Notes under the pieces: model-generated
What the model was told of the DNA's origin: nothing
Seen by the model: the letters and a program-made list of their open reading frames with translations, nothing else
Database searches by the model: none
Assembly (NCBI GenBank): GCA_029933275.1
Contig: JAOZOM010000056.1
Coordinates: 1 to 10,258 of the forward strand
Direction: 5' to 3'
DNA length: 10,258 nt
DNA from: Anaerolineales bacterium
Lineage (GTDB): Bacteria; Chloroflexota; Anaerolineae; Anaerolineales; Villigracilaceae
Position numbers and translations under genes: made by a program
In this document: positions 6,438 through 10,258 of the stretch, piece by piece
Numbering within the stretch: position 1 is the stretch's first letter
How the letters are laid out: every line of letters starts with the position of its first letter

Positions 6438-6890
6438 ATGCCAATTCGCTGTGAAATTGTCTCGCAAGACAAAACCCTCTACGAGGACGATGTAGATATC
6501 GTTCTCCTCCCCGGCACAGATGGGATGATGGGCATTTTACCGGAACATGCCCCTCTCCTGACGACGCTCAAATATGGCGTTGTTCAAGTTCGCAAAGGGA
6601 ATCAAGAAGAAAACTTCGCCGTTGCCGGCGGTGTAGCAGAAGTTCAGCCTGATTTAGTGACTATCCTCGCTGACCGCGCTGAAAATGTCGCCGAAATTGA
6701 TATTGCTCGCGCCGAAGCGGCTCAAGAACGCGCCAAAGAGTATATGGAACAAGGTCCCCCTCTCGATTCCGACCGTTATTTGGCAATGGCGGCGGCACTC
6801 AGTCGCTCCAATTTACGTTTAGATGCAGTACATCGTTATCGTCAGAGCAAAAAACGCATATCCAAGTCCTCTCAAATAGCAGAGGAATAA
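6438..6890 (+). CDS. atpC: F1Fo ATP synthase subunit epsilon
   Basis: This central-stalk subunit inhibits F1 and couples it to the c-ring. The N-terminal beta-sandwich carries the family motif GILPEHAPLLT near residues 32-42 and AVAGGVAEV later. The C-terminal two-helix domain is complete. It includes I87-D88-I89-A90-R91-A92, which matches the I/L-D-x-x-R-A motif of ATP-binding epsilon subunits, and R123 and R127, spaced like the two nucleotide-contacting arginines of the thermophilic Bacillus PS3 protein. The length is 150 aa (E. coli 139). AAGGA lies seven bases before the ATG. The stop is one base before the start of the mreB-like gene. Confidence 0.95.
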   Translation: MPIRCEIVSQDKTLYEDDVDIVLLPGTDGMMGILPEHAPLLTTLKYGVVQVRKGNQEENFAVAGGVAEVQPDLVTILADRAENVAEIDIARAEAAQERAKEYMEQGPPLDSDRYLAMAAALSRSNLRLDAVHRYRQSKKRISKSSQIAEE

Positions 6891-6891
6891 A

Positions 6892-7911
6892 ATGGCTCTT
6901 TTCTCCAAAGATTTGGGAATAGACCTAGGTACGATTAATACTCGGCTCGCGGACAATACGCAAGTATTGCTCAACGAGCCGACTATTGTCGCGATAGAAA
7001 TCGATGACGAAAAAATGGCAGAGAAAATGGTCTCTGTCGGGCAAGAAGCCCTCAATATGTATGGGCGCGTTCCGGATAATATCGAAGTGGCTCGCCCGCT
7101 CAAAAACGGGGTGATTGCTGATTACGTCATCACCGAAGCCTTACTCTCCTATCTTTTACAGCAAGTTAGCGGATCTATGCGGATTTTTCGTCCGCGCGTT
7201 ATGCTCTCTGTCCCCTATGGGGTAACGAGTGTTGAACGGCGCGCTGTTTATGAAGCTGCACGTGAAGCCGGTAGTCGAGAAGCCTATCTCATCCAACAAA
7301 CTTTAGCCGCGGCGTTAGGGATTGACCTCCCGATTAACGCCCCCTCCGGAAATATGGTCATCTCTCTCGGCGGCGGTGCGACTGAAGCCTCGGTGATGGC
7401 GATGTATGGCATTGTCTCAGCTGAAACTCTCCGCGCGGGTGGACTTGATTTTGACGAAGCAATTGCCGTTTATGTTCGCCGCAAGTATGGGGTTAGTATT
7501 GGTCAGAGAACCGCCGAGCAACTTAAAATCAAGATCGGCGCGGCTGTTCCCCAAGATCAAGAACAGAGTATGGAAGTGCAGGGACAGGATCAAGTGACCG
7601 GTTTGCCGCGTCCTGTCACCATCACAACCGGTGAAATCGTAGAAGCTCTCCAAGAACCGCTCAAGGATGTCGTTGAAACGGGGCGCAAAGTCCTCGAGAA
7701 AACGCCGCCTGAGTTGGTCTCCGATATTATTGATCGAGGTGTGGCTCTTTGCGGCGGCGGTGCGCTTTTGCGCGGCATTGATAAATTGCTCACGAAATCG
7801 CTCGGCATCCCCGCTTATTTGGTGGATAATCCGCTGACTTGTGTTGTTGAAGGCACAGTGCGCGGTTTGGAACTTTATTCCGTTTTGCAACGGAATTTGC
7901 CGAAAGTTTAG
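6892..7911 (+). CDS. mreB: MreB/Mbl-family actin-like protein
   Basis: A 339-aa bacterial actin, which normally forms membrane-bound filaments that guide peptidoglycan synthesis and set cell shape. The phosphate-1 motif DLGTINT is at residues 11-17. LNEPTIVAI, ARPLKNGVIADY and the C-terminal adenosine motif GGGALLRG are well conserved. The phosphate-2 motif, usually DIGGGTTE, reads S158-L-G-G-G-A-T-E165. The usual Asp is therefore Ser and the usual first Thr is Ala, while the catalytic-type Glu E165 remains. This may be a paralogue with altered ATP hydrolysis. Its GAGGA ribosome binding site lies within the end of atpC, and only one base separates the two genes, so translation is probably coupled. 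No mreC or mreD follows. The exact role (mreB or mbl type) is uncertain. Confidence 0.93.
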   Translation: MALFSKDLGIDLGTINTRLADNTQVLLNEPTIVAIEIDDEKMAEKMVSVGQEALNMYGRVPDNIEVARPLKNGVIADYVITEALLSYLLQQVSGSMRIFRPRVMLSVPYGVTSVERRAVYEAAREAGSREAYLIQQTLAAALGIDLPINAPSGNMVISLGGGATEASVMAMYGIVSAETLRAGGLDFDEAIAVYVRRKYGVSIGQRTAEQLKIKIGAAVPQDQEQSMEVQGQDQVTGLPRPVTITTGEIVEALQEPLKDVVETGRKVLEKTPPELVSDIIDRGVALCGGGALLRGIDKLLTKSLGIPAYLVDNPLTCVVEGTVRGLELYSVLQRNLPKV

Positions 7912-7945
7912 CTAAAAACACCAAACTTCCGAAGCTTCTTTAAAT

Positions 7946-7976
7946 AAAAAAAGCTCCTGATAAACTCAGGAGCTTT
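7946..7976. terminator. Bidirectional terminator between mreB and rex
   Basis: A perfect 11-bp stem, AAAGCTCCTGA (7950-7960) with TCAGGAGCTTT (7966-7976), encloses the loop TAAAC. On the - strand it is followed by seven U residues (7952-7946 region), making a strong terminator for rex. On the + strand the tail, TTTCTGATTT, is weaker but adequate for the atp-mreB operon. Confidence 0.88.
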
Positions 7977-7995
7977 CTGATTTAACTGTAGTGGC

Positions 7996-8613
7996 TTATA
8001 AATAATATGTCATCCACTGCAAATAGGTGGCGGGATCAATATATTGCAAGCGTACATCTTCGGGAACGCTGATACAGATGGTGGCATAATTCAAAATCGC
8101 TTTTACGCTGGTTTTTGCCAACTCATCTGCAACGGATTGTGCGTTCTCTGCCGGGACGGCGATCATGGCAACTTTTATATCCGTTTTATTTATGGTTGAA
8201 ACCATTTCGTTAATATCTTGGACGGTAACATCTCCGATTTTTGCTCCGATTTTTTTAGGATCGTTATCAAAGGCGAGGGTGACGCGAAAGCCGCGTTCTA
8301 AAAAACCTTGATAATGCGCCAAACCACTTCCAATATCGCCCGCACCGATAATCGCGACATCCCAAACTCGGTCAACTTTTAGAATTTCTCGTAATTTTTC
8401 GCTAAGAAACTCGATATTATAGCCGGTGCCTTGTTTGCCGAATTCGCCAAATTGGGAAATATCTTTGCGGATTTGGGCAGCGGAAATCCCAACCCAATCG
8501 CCTAATTCTTTGGAGGAGGTGACGACTACGCCCTCTATCGTCATCCGCTCTAAAGCACGGAGATAAAGGGGGAGTCTGCCAATAATAATATCGGGAATTT
8601 TCTTTTTAGTCAT
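7996..8613 (-). CDS. rex: Redox-sensing transcriptional repressor Rex
   Basis: A 205-aa repressor that binds DNA when NADH/NAD+ is low and is released by NADH; targets in other bacteria are fermentation and respiration genes. The N-terminal winged helix shows RLPLYLRAL (residues 13-21), SSKELGDWVGISAAQIRKD (33-51) and FGEFGKQGTGY (55-65). The Rossmann domain has the dinucleotide loop GAGDIG at 90-95, where many family members have Asn rather than D93, and FDNDP at 115-119 for ribose recognition. The C-terminus ending in YATICISVPEDV...YYL matches the domain-swapped helix of Rex dimers. A GAGG sequence lies five bases before the ATG. A perfect inverted repeat upstream may regulate it. Confidence 0.95.
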   Translation of the reverse strand: MTKKKIPDIIIGRLPLYLRALERMTIEGVVVTSSKELGDWVGISAAQIRKDISQFGEFGKQGTGYNIEFLSEKLREILKVDRVWDVAIIGAGDIGSGLAHYQGFLERGFRVTLAFDNDPKKIGAKIGDVTVQDINEMVSTINKTDIKVAMIAVPAENAQSVADELAKTSVKAILNYATICISVPEDVRLQYIDPATYLQWMTYYL

Positions 8614-8641
8614 AGGAGCCTCGTTCTAAGATAAAGTGGTG

Positions 8642-8670
8642 TTTTATGGTAAGTTGAATCTACCATAAAA
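8642..8670. promoter_or_regulatory. Perfect 10-bp inverted repeat upstream of rex, candidate operator
   Basis: TTTTATGGTA (8642-8651) and TACCATAAAA (8661-8670) are perfect complements separated by AGTTGAATC. Half-site centres are 19 bp apart, about two helical turns, which suits a dimeric regulator. The repeat ends 28 bases before the rex ATG. It does not match the common Rex operator TTGTGAA-N6-TTCACAA. It could be a lineage-specific Rex site (autoregulation), a site for another regulator, or a leader hairpin. Confidence 0.55.
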
Positions 8671-8704
8671 GTTCTGATTTGTACAAGAAATCACGAAATA
8701 GAAG

Positions 8705-8749
8705 AACATAAGCCCTGACAGTTTCGAGAAAACTATCAGGGCTTATGTT
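8705..8749 (-). terminator. Long hairpin after trpB, probable terminator
   Basis: A 14-bp perfect outer stem (8705-8718 with 8736-8749, containing AAGCCCTGA and TCAGGGCTT), one C/A mismatch and a 5-bp inner stem enclose the loop CGAGA at 8725-8729. On the - strand the tail TTCTTCTATTTC is moderately U-rich. Its position between trpB and rex fits the end of the trpB transcript. Confidence 0.65.
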
Positions 8750-8829
8750 GGCGGATTTAGCTTGAGGGACTGAAAAGTTTATTTAGCAGAGGCAAGCCTA
8801 AGGTCACGCGCGACGCGGCACCTCCTCCT
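8750..8829 (-). other. Non-coding tail after trpB with a strong orphan Shine-Dalgarno sequence
   Basis: AGGAGGAGG (8829-8821, - strand) overlaps the trpB TAG and would be a very strong ribosome binding site. No ATG, GTG or TTG at normal spacing opens a gene. A GTG at the end of the motif gives five codons, and a more distant GTG gives 16 codons. The position is where trpA usually starts. Confidence 0.5.
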
Positions 8830-10009
8830 AAAGAAGATTTTCAAAGACGTATTCCACATCTTTATCGCCGCGCCCTGAAAGGTTAATCACAATAATATCC
8901 TCAGGGTTTGTATATTTTTGGTGATCTTGGAAGAGATACGCCACTGCGTGTGCCGATTCCAACGCGGGGATGATGCCCTCCAGATGTGAAAGGGCGATGA
9001 AAGCATCGACCGCCTCTTTGTCGGTGGCTTCGCCGAGTGTCAGCCGTCCATTTTCTTTGAGCATACTTAAAATGGGGCTGATGCCGGGATAATCTAAGCC
9101 CGAAGCCGCACTGTAGGATTCTTTGATATTGCCCGCTTCATCTTGGAGTACCAAAGTTTTGAATCCGTGAAGCGTATCCGGTTTGCCTTGCCCGAGCGCA
9201 AGCCCGTGTTTGGCAGTATCTGCGCCCAAACCGGCGGGTTCGACCGCGACAAGTTCAACTTGCTCGTCTGGAATAAAAGCAGTGAACGCGCCCAGGGCAT
9301 TGCTCCCGCCTCCGGCACAGGCGATAATCGCTTTAGGCAGTTTACCTTCTTTTTCTAGGATTTGCGCCCGAATTTCCTCGCCGATAATCTTCTGGAAATC
9401 GCGTACCATCGTGGGGTAGGGATGTGGTCCGACTGCGGAGCCGAGCAGATAATAAGAATCGACATTATCTTGTGCGTACGCGCCGAGTGCGACATCAACC
9501 GCATCTTTCAGCGTCCCTTGTCCTGCCGTGACGGGAATCACGTTTGCGCCGAGGGCTTTCATGCGGTAAACATTGGGTTTCTGAGCATCTATATCGCGTG
9601 CGCCCATGTAAATATCGCAATCGAGATTCAGATATGCGGCAATTGTCGCGGTTGCCACGCCGTGCTGACCGGCTCCGGTCTCGGCGATGAGTTTTTTGCT
9701 CCCCAAAGATTTGGCGACCAATCCCTGCCCAATGACATTATTGATTTTATGTGCGCCGGTATGATTCAAATCTTCGCGTTTTAGATAAATTTTTGCCCCG
9801 CCGAGTTCGTTCGTGAGCCGTTCTGCGAAATAAAGCAGGCTGGGACGACCTGCATAATTTTTATAAAGCTCTTTTAAGTCATTCTGGAATTCTTCAGTGA
9901 CCTTAAGTTCATCATATTTCTCAGCGAGATTGCCTAAAATTTCTGCTAAAAATTCGGGGAGGTAAGTTCCGCCAAAGTTGCCAAAAGTTCCGTTTAATTC
10001 TGTAGTCAT
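8828..10009 (-). CDS. trpB: Tryptophan synthase beta subunit
   Basis: This PLP enzyme condenses indole with L-serine to make tryptophan. The PLP lysine is K88 in HTGAHKINN, and the catalytic glutamate is E110 in AETGAGQHG. The phosphate-binding loop reads CAGGGSNALG, and the C-terminus has NLSGRGDKD. The length of 393 aa and the N-terminal FGNFGGTYLPE are typical of the standard TrpB1 form that works with TrpA, not the longer TrpB2. The ATG is preceded by AAGGAA with a spacing of seven bases. A T-box leader lies upstream. No trpA follows on this strand; instead there is an unused AGGAGGAGG across the stop codon, about 75 bases of non-coding DNA and a hairpin. Confidence 0.97.
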   Translation of the reverse strand: MTTELNGTFGNFGGTYLPEFLAEILGNLAEKYDELKVTEEFQNDLKELYKNYAGRPSLLYFAERLTNELGGAKIYLKREDLNHTGAHKINNVIGQGLVAKSLGSKKLIAETGAGQHGVATATIAAYLNLDCDIYMGARDIDAQKPNVYRMKALGANVIPVTAGQGTLKDAVDVALGAYAQDNVDSYYLLGSAVGPHPYPTMVRDFQKIIGEEIRAQILEKEGKLPKAIIACAGGGSNALGAFTAFIPDEQVELVAVEPAGLGADTAKHGLALGQGKPDTLHGFKTLVLQDEAGNIKESYSAASGLDYPGISPILSMLKENGRLTLGEATDKEAVDAFIALSHLEGIIPALESAHAVAYLFQDHQKYTNPEDIIVINLSGRGDKDVEYVFENLL

Positions 10010-10190
10010 TTTATTATTCCTTTTTTAAGTAGTTTTTAGTTTGGTAGTTGATTCGTTTTTCGTACACGGAAAAACGCGGATTGCACGAAAAAAACCTTTT
10101 AGTTTTTTCTCTAACAATCACGGTTCTTCCCGCGTTATCCGTATCCTAAATATTTTTATTCATACGCCGCGTCTCCTTTACTTGGAAATT
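10010..10190 (-). other. Spacer between T-box terminator and trpB, with a stem-loop
   Basis: The only coding potential seen is a five-codon frame (listed separately). A perfect 8-bp stem (CGTTTTTC at 10054-10061 with GAAAAACG at 10069-10076) has a 7-base loop. AACGCGG at 10073-10079 could alternatively pair with CCGCGTT at 10130-10136. No U-tract follows, so it is not an obvious terminator. Confidence 0.45.
10146..10163 (-). CDS. Possible five-codon leader peptide (MNKNI) before trpB
   Basis: AAAGGAG (10179-10173, - strand) stands nine bases before an ATG that opens five codons and a TAG. The ribosome binding site is better than that of trpB itself. The peptide contains no tryptophan, so it is not a classical trp attenuator peptide. 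It may be chance, or a translated upstream frame that affects leader folding. Confidence 0.3.
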   Translation of the reverse strand: MNKNI

Positions 10191-10258
10191 AAAAAGCCTC
10201 CTCTCATCTCAGGGACGAGAGAAGGCTTCCGCGGTGCCACCCTGCTTAAGCTGCTTTT
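10191..10258 (-). promoter_or_regulatory. T-box riboswitch, 3' part (antiterminator and terminator), cut by window edge
   Basis: On the - strand AGGGTGGCACCGCGG (10243-10229) is the conserved T-box sequence. It is followed at once by a terminator: AAGCCT (10194-10199) pairs with AGGCTT (10223-10228), CTCTC (10201-10205) pairs with GAGAG (10217-10221), and an oligo-U tail falls at 10195-10191. In T-boxes an uncharged tRNA pairs its NCCA end with the UGGN bulge, favouring the antiterminator. Here the bulge UGGC fits a tRNA with discriminator G, as tRNA-Trp has. The specifier loop lies beyond position 10258, so the amino acid is inferred from trpB downstream. Confidence 0.93.

Noticed and set aside
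8676..8698. TTGTACAAGAAATCACGAA as a Rex box
   Set aside because: The half-sites match only partly and the spacing is about four rather than six bases, so I do not call it an operator.
8750..8815. 16-codon GTG frame after trpB as a trpA remnant
   Set aside because: The peptide shows no convincing TrpA motif; only the orphan ribosome binding site is notable.

Overview
The window carries ordinary core-metabolism genes and reads like a member of the Chloroflexota, probably Anaerolineae. This placement is an inference from four things: the style of the F1-ATPase subunits (including a long insertion in the alpha subunit), an MreB-family gene tied to the epsilon subunit gene, a T-box leader in front of trpB (T-boxes are known mainly from Firmicutes but also from Chloroflexi), and heptameric TACGCAA-type repeat DNA between genes. 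Base composition is close to balanced and coding density is high. I see no phage genes, transposase, CRISPR array or defence island. I found no convincing new multi-gene system, but several local oddities deserve checking.

Layout. 4-1418 (+): a single-domain response regulator with a helical C-terminal tail, overlapping by ATGA an inositol-monophosphatase-family gene. A hairpin terminator at 1405-1428 holds the phosphatase stop codon in its loop and can serve both strands. 1509-1929 (-): a tRNA-Ser(GGA) with its own extended -10 promoter and terminator, followed by a gene for a small membrane protein. 1930-2260: a divergent control region with a good promoter for the ATPase operon and a leader hairpin. 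2261-7911 (+): atpA, atpG, atpD, atpC and an mreB-like gene, apparently one operon that ends at a bidirectional terminator (7946-7976). 7996-8613 (-): rex, the NADH-sensing repressor, with a perfect 10-bp inverted repeat upstream. 8828-10009 (-): trpB, controlled by a T-box whose 3' part lies at the right edge of the window.

How the genes relate. The alpha, gamma, beta and epsilon products form most of the catalytic F1 sector of ATP synthase. The delta subunit and the membrane Fo genes are absent here and must be encoded elsewhere if the enzyme is complete. The mreB-like gene starts one base after the atpC stop, so cell-shape or cytoskeletal expression may be tied to ATP synthase expression. 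Rex reads the NADH/NAD+ ratio and is functionally close to energy metabolism, but I saw no canonical Rex operator at the atp promoter. trpB stands alone without trpA, although a strong unused ribosome binding site follows its stop codon.
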